Shown: piece by piece, positions 49,901-60,829 of the stretch
Layout: the number at the start of each line of letters is the position of its first letter
Position numbering within the stretch: the stretch's first letter is position 1
Assembly (NCBI GenBank): GCA_947034885.2
Contig: OX344757.2
Location: forward strand, 5,890,001 to 5,954,000
Length of the DNA: 64,000 nucleotides
Reading direction: 5' to 3'
Source: Thuidium tamariscinum
Taxonomy: Eukaryota > Streptophyta > Bryopsida > Hypnales > Thuidiaceae
Translations under genes and position numbers: made by a program
Notes under the pieces: generated by a model
The model's database searches: none
Told to the model about the DNA's origin: nothing
What the model saw: only the letters and a program-made list of their open reading frames with translations

Positions 49901-51190
49901 AAGTTCGGGACTGAGATGAACTGTTATTGGCCCAGATTCTCGTACCTCTGACAGGGTTTCATTCCACTCGCAGACCATCAACCCACCTGAACCATCAGTC
50001 ACCTGCTACCACATGAACAATAGTCAAGAATCCAGTATATCGTATAGAGGAAAAATGCGACAATGATAATGCAACTATCATTAAAAAAACTAGATATTAA
50101 TAAGCTGCTCGCACGAGTTTTTGAATGATTAGATACCGGAAGAAGAATTTCTAAGAATTAGGCTTTGGGACAAACCCCTAAAAGCATGTAGAATGATGAA
50201 CAATAGCCAGCGTAAGGTTTTCCAGGACTCATTCCATTCTCACCAACCCGTGTTTGTGATAAGGAAGTAAAATCACCAGGAGGAGGTCAAGATGCAGAGG
50301 AGTCGAATCTGCATCCTGGCAGCTGAACATAAACTTGGAAGTTTCCAGCACACAGCATTGAGAAACTGGTCTCTCAAGCTCTCCACTGATCACCTTCCTT
50401 TGCCGCTGTTCATCCACCTCCCACACCTCCATAGCCACCTGCTCGCCAGAAGACCACCCCCTCCACATTTCAGGACTTTTAGCAATTTCTTAAAAGTCAA
50501 TTTCGCATTCAAGATAGGCAAGCTGAATTCATTTGAGAACTGCACACATTGGATCATTTAAACTGCAGATACTTCCATCAATAGAGCCACAGATATTCAC
50601 GAACAAGTTCATGAAAGTATCGCACTGAATACTCTTCGTCGAGATTGCCATCAGGGATTCATACTCGAGAAACGCAAACTGAATTCAATTAAGAACTACA
50701 CGGCATAAAAAACAAGCCCTGCAGTAATTTTTACCATATAGATATTCACGAACAAGCTCATGAAAGCATTGCACTGAATACTCTTCGTCAAGATTGGCAT
50801 TAGGGTTTCATACTCGAAAAACACAAACTGAACTCAATTGAGAATTACGCGTCTTAAATCATAAACATTGCAATAATCTTCAGTAGAGCCATAGGGATTC
50901 ACTAACCAGTTCATTCTAGGCTGGCATTGAACAATCTTCGAAAAGCTACCTGTAGGGTTTGTAAAATTCTACACAAGCAGAAATTATTTTTTCTAACAGA
51001 TCTTGAGAGATGAATTAGTCATTGAAAAAACCTCCTTAAAGATGACGAGCTGGAGCACACGTGGATCTGTGAAGCGAGCAACGGCAGCCGCCGTAACAAG
51101 GCTCGTCGCCTGCAATCTTCTGTAGAGAATGCTTGTTTGGGGAGATTTTGGAGGTTCCTGTACCCCTTCGACTCTTCTTCGTCGCGCCAT
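40994..51190 (-). CDS. CPSF-A/DDB1-family beta-propeller protein (MMS1_N and CPSF_A regions), multi-exon
   Basis: Family members (DDB1, SF3b130, CPSF160) are three-propeller scaffolds in nuclear ubiquitin-ligase, splicing or 3'-end complexes; which branch this is cannot be decided here. Exons in transcript order: 51190-51032, 50438-50244, 50002-49784, 49589-49072, 48933-48702, 48466-48362, 48112-48019, 47962-47857, 47668-47479, 47368-47320, 47147-47061, 46865-46713, 46401-46159, 45699-45577, 45288-44723, 44177-44085, 43969-43888, 43670-43620, 43454-43337, 43199-43117. Less certain: ~42880-42740, 42468-42336, ~42150-41860, 41767-41626 and ~41310-40994. Nearly all of the first twenty join in phase with GT..AG. 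Telling matches to DDB1: VLGDDAGGLHIL, ASGQGGDSQLFKL, LAPVRDVVLV, ELVVVIAQWTSNSVHLL, HIFAGTADGNLVYYRL. The start is the first ATG in frame (MARRRR). The frame into 48112-48019 and the 3' exons are unresolved. Expected length is about 1,400 residues, longer than DDB1, with an acidic insert (EGDEDEEG) near the C-terminus. Confidence 0.8.
44301..44431. other. Intronic hairpin, miRNA-precursor-like
   Basis: Two arms (44301-44359 and 44375-44431), about 58 nt each and roughly 80 percent complementary, are separated by a 15-nt loop. It lies within the intron 44178-44722 of the CPSF-A-family gene. The best-paired stretch includes AATCTGAGGTTTTC on one arm and its complement on the other. Size and shape fit a plant miRNA foldback, but a decayed MITE would look the same. 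I do not recognise the arm sequences as a known miRNA. Confidence 0.4.
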
Positions 51191-51520
51191 CCGCGACACG
51201 ACGGTATAGACCAAAATATTACAGAAATTGATAGGATCAAGGACATTACTAATCTTTGCTAAAATCCACTGTAGCTGAAATTCTTGGGATCGTTGGTGAC
51301 AGTTACAATGTCCTGACAATGGGAAGCGCAGCAGACAAAGAACAGAGACTCCTTAACATTCATCTACGATGGATGAATGTCGTCCATCTATCAATATCAG
51401 GGAACTCTGTTCATCCACGGAAATGGAGGCGTTCACATACTAATAACGTAATAAATAATAAAGCCATGACCTAGATCTAACTCTTCACTTCTCTAAAGTA
51501 GAAGTTAAAATTTCCATCAT

Positions 51521-51796
51521 TGGGAGCACATTCGAAATCACTTTGCAAAGGTACCAAAAAAAAAGTCAAATTTAGACATTGAACAAAGAAGGTAAATTAT
51601 TTCATAAGTTAGCTAAAAGATAATAAAAATTGTGAAACCAATTGGAGTGAAACATGCATTTGTATTCGTGATTTGCCAAGTCTTTTATATTGTTTGTCTT
51701 TTAGCTAACTCTGAAGTGCTTTACTTCCATTGTTCAATGTCTAAATTTGACCCTTTTTTTTTGGTACCTATACAAGTGATTTCAAATGTGCTTCCA
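51521..51796. mobile_element. Foldback MITE-like element upstream of the CPSF-A-family gene (276 bp)
   Basis: The left end TGGGAGCACATTCGAAATCA and the complement of the right end, TGGAAGCACATTTGAAATCA, continue as inverted arms of about 100 bp (GGTACC, TTAGACATTGAACAA and AGTTAGCTAAAAGA are shared). It lies 331 bp upstream of the start codon, so it may sit in the promoter. No clear target duplication. Confidence 0.7.
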
Positions 51797-51799
51797 GTG

Positions 51800-53290
51800 A
51801 AAAATATTCAAGTTCCACTTATAAACCAATAAAACTTTGGAAGTTCATTTAGAGGGGCCTATTCCAACATACAATTTTGGTTGTGTATTAGTGACAATGA
51901 TCTTTGTCCCTAAATTTCTTAGGCACCACAATTTGATATTGGCTAAAATTTGAAGTTAAATAAAATCTTACCATGATTTTATTTATAATCTTTATTCCAA
52001 ATGAATTCCTTTGAAAGTCTATTTTCAACCTCAAAAATACAATTCTAGAAAAAAAAAAAAAAAACTATTTGAGATTTTGTACAAAGGTACCCATTGCAAA
52101 TCTTGACTTCCTAGTGTTAAAGGGATTCTAGAAATGAGCCTCAAAAATCCTAAGCCTGTGGGACAAAATTCACATTAGAAATTCCTTATATTTTTGTAGA
52201 GAGATTTGGTGAAGCCACAAGTTGATTTACGCTTATCACATCTTTCAACATTATATTTTTTCATAACCTCACTTTTGGATTTGATATGTAAAAGAAAGTT
52301 GATAGACTTCAAATCATTTTTATTATTTAAACACCCTAATGATTTTTCAATCCATGCATCATATGATTTTATATGTTTTTCATATATCATCCATAACATC
52401 TCTAGTTTTGATTAGTACACTTACAATTCTTAAAATGATGATGAAATTTATTGGAACTTTGATTTTCTATTTAATTTAGAGTAAATTCCTAGAAACTCAA
52501 AAAACACCTTTGACATATAGAAATTATTGTATCAATGTAGGGAGTTTAGAATTATTAAATTTTCTAAGATAGTTGCAATTAATTAAGTGGAAGTTCCTTC
52601 AATACCTAAATGGAATGGAAATCCAATGGTGACTTTGAAAAATGTGGAGATTCATTATTGACTATGTAATCAATTATATTGAATATTGGCACAATTGATC
52701 TAAGAATAGTTATGCAATTGCCCTAGCAAATTGTCTAATTTTTAAAAAAAATTAGAGTTATGAAATGTATTTTATAGTCTTATAAATGGTCATATCTTTG
52801 CATATATTTTGGGTCAATCTATCTAATTTACTAAAACACATGAGATTAGGTAGAAATATGTTCAAATATCAAGACATGACCATATACATAGGTCAAGGTT
52901 TCTTTCTTTAAAGAATGAAGTAGAAAGTGAAGGAAATGGATACCATACAATACAATAGAGATTGAAGGTTACCTACACAAAGTCACTATTCCTTCATAAG
53001 ATCAATTTACTTACACATACACATCATTTTCTTTGTAAAAACCAAAATATAGTGTTTTCAAATTCAATGATGTATAAACAATTTACTAATTTTTTTAGTG
53101 ATGAATATTATTTTAAAAAGATACATTTCCACCTTGACAACTAGTTTGTAAGCATGTGAGCGTAGAGCTTAGAAAATTTGAAGAGGCATTAAAAAACCTA
53201 ATTGTCTTTGTAAAAATAGACTCCATCTTAAAATTTAGATAAATTTTTTTATTTTTAATAAATTTTAGTACTTACTATCATGAACCTATA
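51800..53290. other. AT-rich intergenic DNA
   Basis: No gene. An A-run of about 16 lies at 52049. A minus-strand stretch at about 52175-52420 faintly resembles the copia RNase H region (CDKRKSTCGF) but is too weak to call. Confidence 0.35.
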
Positions 53291-53484
53291 ACTATGGACC
53301 TATTACCATGGTTATATTGAATTTGAAAGAAAATTCTCATTTTCAATTTTAGTTAGAAGAATACATTATGCTTAGCATTATAAAGATAAAGAACTTTTCA
53401 ATTTTACTTAGAAGAATGCATTACAAAGATCAAGAATTCAATTGATATGAAAGATGAATGGAGATGAAATTAATTTTGTATAGA

Positions 53485-53990
53485 ATATTAGTTGATCATT
53501 GTCCTATAATAATGTAGATGTTCTTAGGGCTCAAGAAAAGGTACCAATAATTTTCTATTAATGTATTGTTATTGAAGTTATTTAAATTTTAGGAAAAAAA
53601 ATTGTTGATAAGGATCTTTGCTACACAATATTTTATTTTGGTTGATCATTATCTTGTAGCATTATAAGTCTTCTCAAGGCCAATAGGACAGTATCAATTA
53701 TTCCTTCTTCATTTGCAAGTCCATGGACTTATTTAAATTTTGTTTATAAGATTTCATTATATGTAGAAAAAATTTAACTGCACCAAATTTCATCTTGTTT
53801 ATAATTATCTTATAGTAGTGTAGCTCTTCTCAAAAGCCAATAAGGATACCTACACTTTTGTCTTAATGTATCAATAATTGAACTTGTTAAGATTTTAGAA
53901 GAAAAATATTTAGTTTATAGGGATTAATTTTGTAAAGAATGAACTTAGTTATATAAGATTGTTGATTAGTTGATCATTATTTTCTTATGG
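53485..53990. repeat. Degenerate tandem array, ~165-bp period
   Basis: Three to four blocks each contain GTTGATCATT(G/A)TC, a GTAG..TTCTTCTCAAG(G/A)CCAATA-like passage, and a TATTTAAATTTT passage. Identity between blocks is low. Confidence 0.5.
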
Positions 53991-54113
53991 TACCTATTGG
54001 AAGATCCACTTCTTTTTTGATTTGATGATTTACTTCCTTCTTGTTTCTAGGTACTCGTCAATACTGAAAAGATGATTGAGTGTTTTTTAATAAGTTGCTT
54101 ATTGGACTTTTCT

Positions 54114-54307
54114 AGATTTTTGTGATTACTCCCTTCCATCTTGCTTCTTAGTACCTCTCGGTGCCAAGGGGAGTCCTATGTCTACAGCCAAAATTTTTAA
54201 AAATAATAATAATAATACTTTATTTATTTTTGGTTGCAGCCTTGGAACTCCCCTCAATGCCAAGAGGTACTAAGAAACAAGATGGAGGGGACTTATCACG
54301 AAAATCT
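54114..54307. repeat. Hairpin with ~65-bp arms
   Basis: The left arm starts AGATTTTTGTGATTACTCCC and contains TTCCATCTTGCTTCTTAGTA; the right arm is its near complement ending TCACGAAAATCT. The spacer is about 65 nt and AT-rich. It may be a small MITE nested in the surrounding element. Confidence 0.65.
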
Positions 54308-54710
54308 AAATCTAAATATATTAACCTCATTTGATTTTAAAAGAATCCTAATTAGTCACCAAATTTTTTTCTTCTTAAAATCTAGCAAAGTATAATAAAT
54401 GACACAACAAGGTTGCTCAAGGGACCATGGTAATAGGTCCACAATAATAGGCACTAAATTTACTAAACTAAAGTTAATAAAATTTGGTCAATAATTTTAA
54501 ATGGAATCTATAAAAAAATTGTACACTCACAAGCTCATAGGTTCACAAGATCACATTCACAGACTCATACAATAGCAACCTTGGTTTGTCAATTAACCCC
54601 TAAGTAATGTCGGCACCATTCTATGGCATTTGGCTGACTTTGTAGGGTCATAAGAAGACCTCAACAATAGTTTTTTCATTCACTTCTTTTTTAATGACCT
54701 TTCATATTGA

Positions 54711-55281
54711 GTTGTAAAGAGTCTCCAATTGAGATGTCTTCTATACTATACAAATAAATTTAGATTCTTTTGACGAAAATTGATTTTTATGAAAATTTTT
54801 GAAGAAAAAGTGAAGAAAAAATCATATCAAATAGAAAATTATCTCAAAAATTTTGAAAATTTCACCATGAGTGAACATTGTAGTGACAAACATTATGGTA
54901 GAAACTCAATTTCCATGTACTTCTTTAAATAGGATGTAGTGGACATTAAAAATGAAATCAAAGTTCAAAATAGAATAAAATATTCAATTTTTAGAATTTT
55001 TCCAAAATTTCAATTGGTATAGAAATTAGAGTAGAGGAACTTCATTTCATTAGTTGGGCTCAAACTCAAAAAATGTCATTTTGAAGGAGAAATTTTAGAT
55101 TTAGTCAATTTCTCAAAATACACTAAAATATCAAATTTTTCCATTTGTTTTCTCTAATTACTTGTCAACTACATGAAAACAAACATTAGTGAGACTCAAA
55201 ACTCAATTTTTAGTCTGAAATTTTCTTATAAATTTTTTAGAGTTGTAAAGAGTCTCCAATTGAGATGTCTTCTATATTATA
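54711..55281. repeat. Pair of 40-bp direct repeats, 531 bp apart
   Basis: GTTGTAAAGAGTCTCCAATT followed by GAGATGTCTTCTATA occurs at 54711-54750 and again at 55242-55281 with one difference. No terminal structure lies around them, so the cause of the duplication is unclear. Confidence 0.8.
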
Positions 55282-56468
55282 TTTTTTGTAAAGTATAGAA
55301 GACATACTTTCATCTCTGAAAAATTTATAAAAAAATTTCAAACATATTTGGTTCTAAAATGGTAACAACCTAAAGATGGGCAAGGAGGTTTCAAACCCGT
55401 GGTGATAGGTCTATCCTTAAACCCCTAAACGTCACTAGAAGAATAGTAAAAATTGAAGAGTTTGATAGGTAAAATGAAATAATTTGAAATTTCCTTGATT
55501 ACTCAAGATTTTACTGTAGGATTTTGAAATCAATTGGTTGATGAATGTGATTGTGCGACTTTTAAGAAAATTCACCATGGTGATATTGAGATTATAACAT
55601 TTGATCAACACGATATTTAAATCCTCAATATCTAAAGAACATCCCCTGTGATGTTCAAGGATTAAGGGTTAAGCACACTCTTTTTTAAGAAAGTCATTAA
55701 TTTTCCATAATGAGTGAATGTGTGCAGTACTATTCAATAAAAATAAACTCAAACAACTTCCTAAAAAAATTGGATGAAAAGATATGTTTTTTCATCTTGT
55801 AGACTTAGGTAAAGTCATCTTATTGGCATTTTACATCTTTAGTATTGGTAGTGTATCAAAGTTAATCTCTCAAGGTTTAAAAACTTTTTGGCAATGGAAG
55901 CTCTTAATAAATTCTACCTTTTGGGGGTTTTTTTGGACATGGATGAGCTTGAAATTTTAATTTTAACCATACAAAAGTAAAGACTATTTTGTTTAGGGGC
56001 AGGGAAAACTGACCCCCTTGCTCAGCCACTTGGGTGAAACGCTATAATTTTTTATTTTTACACAAATTTTTTTTGCAAATTTTGAATTCATATTTGCGAT
56101 CAGAGACTACAAATTAGTGAGGGGGTGAAGAAAGTAGGGGTGATTATAGCCCAAACTAGGGGGCTTTTTGTTTTGATTGCACCTCTAGTAAAACATGGTA
56201 AGGCCGAGCGAGGGGGCCAATCCACCCAAATCCTTGTTTAGTATGCATGGAATTAATTGTAGAAATAATTGACTATTGCATTTTTAGATTATAACAATTT
56301 TGGATTATCAACTTTATAGGCAAAAAATTTCAACTTTTGGTGGGAGAGATAAATTATCTATATGGTCCAAATTTTTTTATTAGTATCTAAGGCAAACATA
56401 GTCATTTTTAGTTTTAAAAAAGAAAAGAAAAAAAGGTTCTTTCAAATTTGTACACATTTTCAAACAAA
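55282..56468. other. AT-rich intergenic DNA, nothing recognised
   Basis: No gene. A GC-richer patch at about 55990-56230 holds the words GGGGGC and GCTCAGCCACTTGGGTG, but no coding pattern or paired ends. Confidence 0.4.
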
Positions 56469-56654
56469 CACTAGAAGAAAACTTCGTTAGTAATCAACAA
56501 AACACGTGGGCTGAAATGCGTTGAGTTCCATGTTTATAGCACAAAAAACTGCGTTGGAATGCGTTGGAACGCAGTTTTTTGCACTAGAAATGTGGAACTC
56601 AACGCATTTCAACCCACGCGTTTTGCTGATTACTAACGCAGTTTTCTTCTAGTG
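56469..56654. mobile_element. CACTA-type MITE (186 bp), strong hairpin
   Basis: Starts CACTAGAAGAAAACTTCGTT and ends with its near complement. The arms are close to fully complementary for about 90 bp. AAA flanks both ends (56466-56468 and 56655-56657). The end sequence is related to the elements at 2224 and 32190 (CACTA.AAGA). Confidence 0.82.
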
Positions 56655-56891
56655 AAAAGAGTAGAAAGATAAAACAAATCAAACTCAATATTATTTGAAG
56701 AGCATTTTAAAAATTTGGAATCATTCTAATTATTTTTTGTTTTTAATTACACTAGATTGAACCTTGTAATTTTAAAATTTCTAAGAAATGAAAATTTGAA
56801 AAAAAATCTAGATCCAAATTTTTTTGAATACAATAAAGACTAGAAAGTTTCAAAAAAATGCCTCTTTCTCCATTTGGCTACTATTCCTTTC

Positions 56892-58781
56892 ACAACAACA
56901 CTAGAGTATGAGCAGAGAGTGACGAGCAATGAGCATTGAGCGGCAAGCGTTTAGACTTGAACGCTCATTAAGATCATTTTTACTAAAAATAGACATGTCA
57001 GTCATAAATAGTGATGTTAGATCCAAAAATAGTAATGTCAAAACTACCAAAATAAAAATTACTAAAAATAAAAATTTCAAAAAATCAATTTATTGCTAGA
57101 ACATGTTTAATTTAAGGTAGTTATTTAGCACTCAAATGTTGTAGGTAGGGCCAAGAATAATAGCCTAACATCTCTCACAACATGAAAGGTAGTACAATTG
57201 AAGTAATGTACAAATGAATTTCATCCATGTCATAGGTTCATTCTTTTGAAATAATTGGAAAATACATTCAAATATTCAATTAACAGAAAAAAATAATGTA
57301 GCAAACAACTCATCGGATCTAGGGAGACATTTCTTTCTTCAAATTTTGGGGTTATTTTAAATGTAATTTAAAAGGTACAAAAAATTCAAAATTACTTTTT
57401 GGTAAGAAAAAAAAATTTATTAATTAATTTTTTGGTCAAAATTTATTTAAACCCATAAAATAAAATTCATTTTTTTTCAATCAACAAATGGCTCCGAAGA
57501 TCCAAAGAGAAATTTCTTGTTGCTAGAAACACCTTCCCTCTATTCATTTAGATAATCTTTAAATTTAAATTAAATTTGATTTTAATTTATTTTTTAATAT
57601 TTCAAAAATATTTTTTAAGATAAATAAAATAATTTAGTTCAAAGCTCCTCGAAATCCGAGGAGCCTTTGTTGAGCTCCAAAAAGCCTTCTTTTAGCGCAA
57701 CCGGACCTGAAGTCTTAAAGAACTTTAAGCCTTTGTATGCCCCCGAAACAACTTTTCTTGGCACCTAAAATAGGTTCTTCGGAACTGAGGAGGCTTCTCT
57801 TGGTAGTTAGCACTAGCAAGAAGAGGCTCCTCGGAAACCGAGAAGCCTTTGTTGAGCTCCGAAAAACCTTCTACTATCACGAACGGACCTTTTTAAAGGA
57901 CTTGAAGCCTTTGCATACCCTTGAAACAACTTTTATTGGCACCCAAAATGGGCTCCTCAGAACCAAGGAGGCTTCTCTTGGTAGTTAGCACTAGCAAGGA
58001 AAGGCTCCTCAGAATCCAAGGAGCCCTCATTAAAATTTTAAATTTTTTTTTCTTGGCACCCAAAATGGGCTCCTCAGAACCAAGGAGGCTTCCCTTAGTA
58101 GTTAGCACTAGCAAGGGGAGGCTCCTCGGAATCCGAGGAGCCCTCATTAAAAAAAAAAATTTTAAATTTGAATTATTTTTTGAAAAAGATAATTGAATTT
58201 TTTTAATAGTAGTTTAAATTTCCTCCAAATTAATGTGGGAAAGGTGCCTTTAGTAATGAAAAATTGCTTCTTGAATCCAAAGAGCCATCTATATTATTAT
58301 TATTTTTTTATTATTTTTCAAAATACAAATTTTCTTTTGAAAAAAATAATTATAAAATTTTAAATATAAAATTTAAATTTAAATAAACTCCCAAATTAAT
58401 TAAGGGAGGGTCTTTTGGTAACTTCTTTATCTTTAGTTAAAGGTACTTGAACATCAATCTTTATCCTAAACAACTAAATTTTTTATCCCATTCAATATAC
58501 ATTTATCATTTAATGAAATGAACAATAGATGTATTTCATCCATCAAAGCCAACTACAATTTTTTTTATTAAAATCTATTCATCCCCATTCATCTCCATTC
58601 ATCATCTTTAAACTCATTTATAACCATAAACGTATACTCTTAACCACGGATGTAGGCATCTTATGGTGAAAAGTTTTAAATTTTTTACAAGATTTTAAAA
58701 AATCGGTCACACTTCAATGCTCATTGCTTGTCGCTCAATGCTCAACGCTTGTCGCTCCTTGCTCATACTTTAGGAACCCTG
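56892..58781. mobile_element. Non-autonomous hAT transposon 2 (1890 bp)
   Basis: The right end is ..ATACTTTAGGAACCCTG, that is CAGGG.. when read inward. The left end is ACAACAACACTAGAGTATGA, less well kept. Both run into an imperfect ~45-bp inverted repeat rich in GAGCG/GAGCA words. The 8-bp duplication TTCCTTTC lies at 56884-56891 and 58782-58789; an extra matching A makes the border uncertain by one base. The internal tandem array is listed separately. No transposase is seen. Confidence 0.82.
57643..58141. repeat. Tandem array with palindromic boxes inside hAT 2
   Basis: Units of about 180 bp start at ~57643 and ~57827, with a shortened unit of ~115 bp at ~58006. Borders are marked by the palindrome GGCTCCTCGGAATCCGAGGA or variants. 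Shared text includes CTTCTCTTGGTAGTTAGCAC and TTGGCACCCAAAATGGGCTC. The open frames on both strands are by-products of the repeat. Confidence 0.85.
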
Positions 58782-58789
58782 TTCCTTTC

Positions 58790-59674
58790 ATTAGAAAAAA
58801 ATGATCTAGACTACATTTTCTAAATAAATTTTTAAGTACTTCTTACATTGCAATTTTGAAAATTAGAATATATAACTTATTAGTTATTACCCTACAAGAT
58901 CCTAGTTTAGAAACTATAGAGATTTGTTTCACCTTACTGAGAATTAGCCATAGAAAATTTGAAAAAGATACATTTTATCTTTTTAGTTCTTTAGTGGTTA
59001 ATTCTTAAATGCTGAAGCAAACATTTTGAGTCCAATGGATGACAAAGAATCTTTTCTTATAAGACAGAATTGCAATTATTCATCCTAGATATTAAAGGCG
59101 GAAAAGGGAGATCTTCTATGGTACTTTGACTTCCAATGAGTATTTTTGGCTTATTTAAAGTAGATGTCACTTAGTATCAAAATGCGTGATTTCCATGGCC
59201 ACTAATTTGTCGTTCAAGGATTAACCCCTAAAGGACTAAGGCCATTATTCTATCAAAAAACTCTCAAAACTATCATTTTTATTGCATTTATTCAAGAAAA
59301 CAAAAAAAACATTTTTTTAAGAATTTAATTGTAGGATCTTGAATTCAATTTGACTGAAATCATGTATGAAAAATTATATAAGTTTGACTAGATATAGATT
59401 GAAAGATATAAGCATTATACATTGGAAAAACAAGTTTTTTTGGAACTATGGTCTACAATTTAAGATGACTTTGACCACCATTTGTGGAAAAAAATTGCAC
59501 TATAGAATTTGCTCTTACAATTTTTTGTATAAGATAATTTAGTTGAGAATTTAGGAAAAAAATTTCACAAAAAAAACACTTGAATTCCATTCTTTAAAAA
59601 AATATTAAGTAGAAAAAGATCCAAGATTGAAAAGAAAACTAAATGGTCAATAGCTCTAAGATGGGATTGTTCAA
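58790..59674. other. AT-rich intergenic DNA, nothing recognised
   Basis: No open frame with family resemblance and no terminal repeats noticed. Confidence 0.4.
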
Positions 59675-60759
59675 TCGTTGCAAGAAACACCGTCCATTTT
59701 CCGTAGCGTTTTGCAAAACTGGCTTTTGTCCAAGCTATAACTTTTGAGTTTTAAGCCCAACGCCAAAAACAAAAAATATATTTCTAAATGTTTTGATTGA
59801 AATTGTATCACTTATTTTTCAGAAATTTTCAAAAATAATTTTATATTTAAAAGTCAATTTCTCTAATTTGTCACACTTTCAATGTTTTTTGTTTTTTGTA
59901 CCAAAAAGTATCCAAATTTAATTATTTAGGAAAGAAATTTTGGTGGTCTATTCCTACACTAATTGGACATGTCCCATGGGAGGGGCATAAAAAAATACAT
60001 TATTTTATGTCCTCCATGTTTGTCCAAATAGGCCAAAACAAAGGGTCCATTGCGCGCACACTTCTAAACATAGAAGATGGATTGAAGATCATTCTTTTGG
60101 TGAAATCTCATCACTATAATGTCCTTACAAATGGCCAATTTTTAGATTTTTTTAGTTCACTATAAATATTTAATTAAAAATACAAACGTTGAAATACTCC
60201 TTTTTTGGGACATGTAGAGTTTTGGCCAAAAAAGGAGTATTTCAACGTTTGTATTTTTAATTAAATATTTATAGTGAACTAAAAAAATCTAAAAATTGGC
60301 CATTTGTAAGGACATTATAGTGATGAGATTTCACCAAAAGAATGATCTTCAATCCATCTTCTATGTTTAGAAGTGTGCGCGCAATGGACCCTTTGTTTTG
60401 GCCTATTTGGACAAACATGGAGGACATAAAATAATGTATTTTTTTATGCCCCTCCCATGGGACATGTCCAATTAGTGTAGGAATAGACCACCAAAATTTC
60501 TTTCCTAAATAATTAAATTTGGATACTTTTTGGTACAAAAAACAAAAAACATTGAAAGTGTGACAAATTAGAGAAATTGACTTTTAAATATAAAATTATT
60601 TTTGAAAATTTCTGAAAAATAAGTGATACAATTTCAATCAAAACATTTAGAAATATATTTTTTGTTTTTGGCGTTGGGCTTAAAACTCAAAAGTTATAGC
60701 TTGGACAAAAGCCAGTTTTGCAAAACGCTACGGAAAATGGACGGTGTTTCTTGCAACGA
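59675..60759. mobile_element. Near-perfect palindrome, 534-bp arms, of the TTGCAAGAAACAC family
   Basis: Arms 59675-60208 and 60226-60759 appear identical in reverse complement around a 17-nt loop; an 89-codon open frame is exactly repeated on opposite strands. The ends TCGTTGCAAGAAACACCG and the internal blocks place it with 28717-29446, but both arms correspond to the same side of that element, so it is a head-to-head inverted duplication. The 9-bp word GGGATTGTT also occurs inverted just outside both arms. The frame has no known domain and is probably not a gene. Confidence 0.9.
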
Positions 60760-60829
60760 CCCTGAAACACAACAATCCCAACAGAAAGGTTGCTCTAGAA
60801 AGTAAACATAACCTTGTTCAAACATTTTT

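Larger units (their letters stand above)
53296..54440. mobile_element. Candidate element with inverted ends GGACCTATTACCATGGT (~1.15 kb)
   Basis: A perfect 17-bp inverted repeat, GGACCTATTACCATGGT, lies at 53296-53312 and, inverted, at 54424-54440. Weaker inverted similarity extends outward some 30-50 bp, so the true ends may lie farther out. It encloses a ~165-bp degenerate tandem array and a hairpin. No coding sequence. The class is unknown. Confidence 0.5.

Noticed and set aside
48733-49914. Plus-strand open frames across the CPSF-A-family gene
   Set aside because: They are antisense shadows. The minus strand carries phased exons with splice sites and family matches.
52175-52420. Minus-strand text with CDKRKSTCGF resembling copia RNase H
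   Set aside because: Only one short motif matches, and the neighbouring blocks expected of copia are not seen.
57737-58196. Open frames with repeated LLLVVSTSK-like text
   Set aside because: By-products of the ~180-bp tandem repeat, open on both strands with no start or splice support.
59896-60538. Two identical 89-codon open frames on opposite strands
   Set aside because: They are mirror images produced by the palindrome. The sequence has no known domain, and the related element at 28.7 kb lacks the frame.
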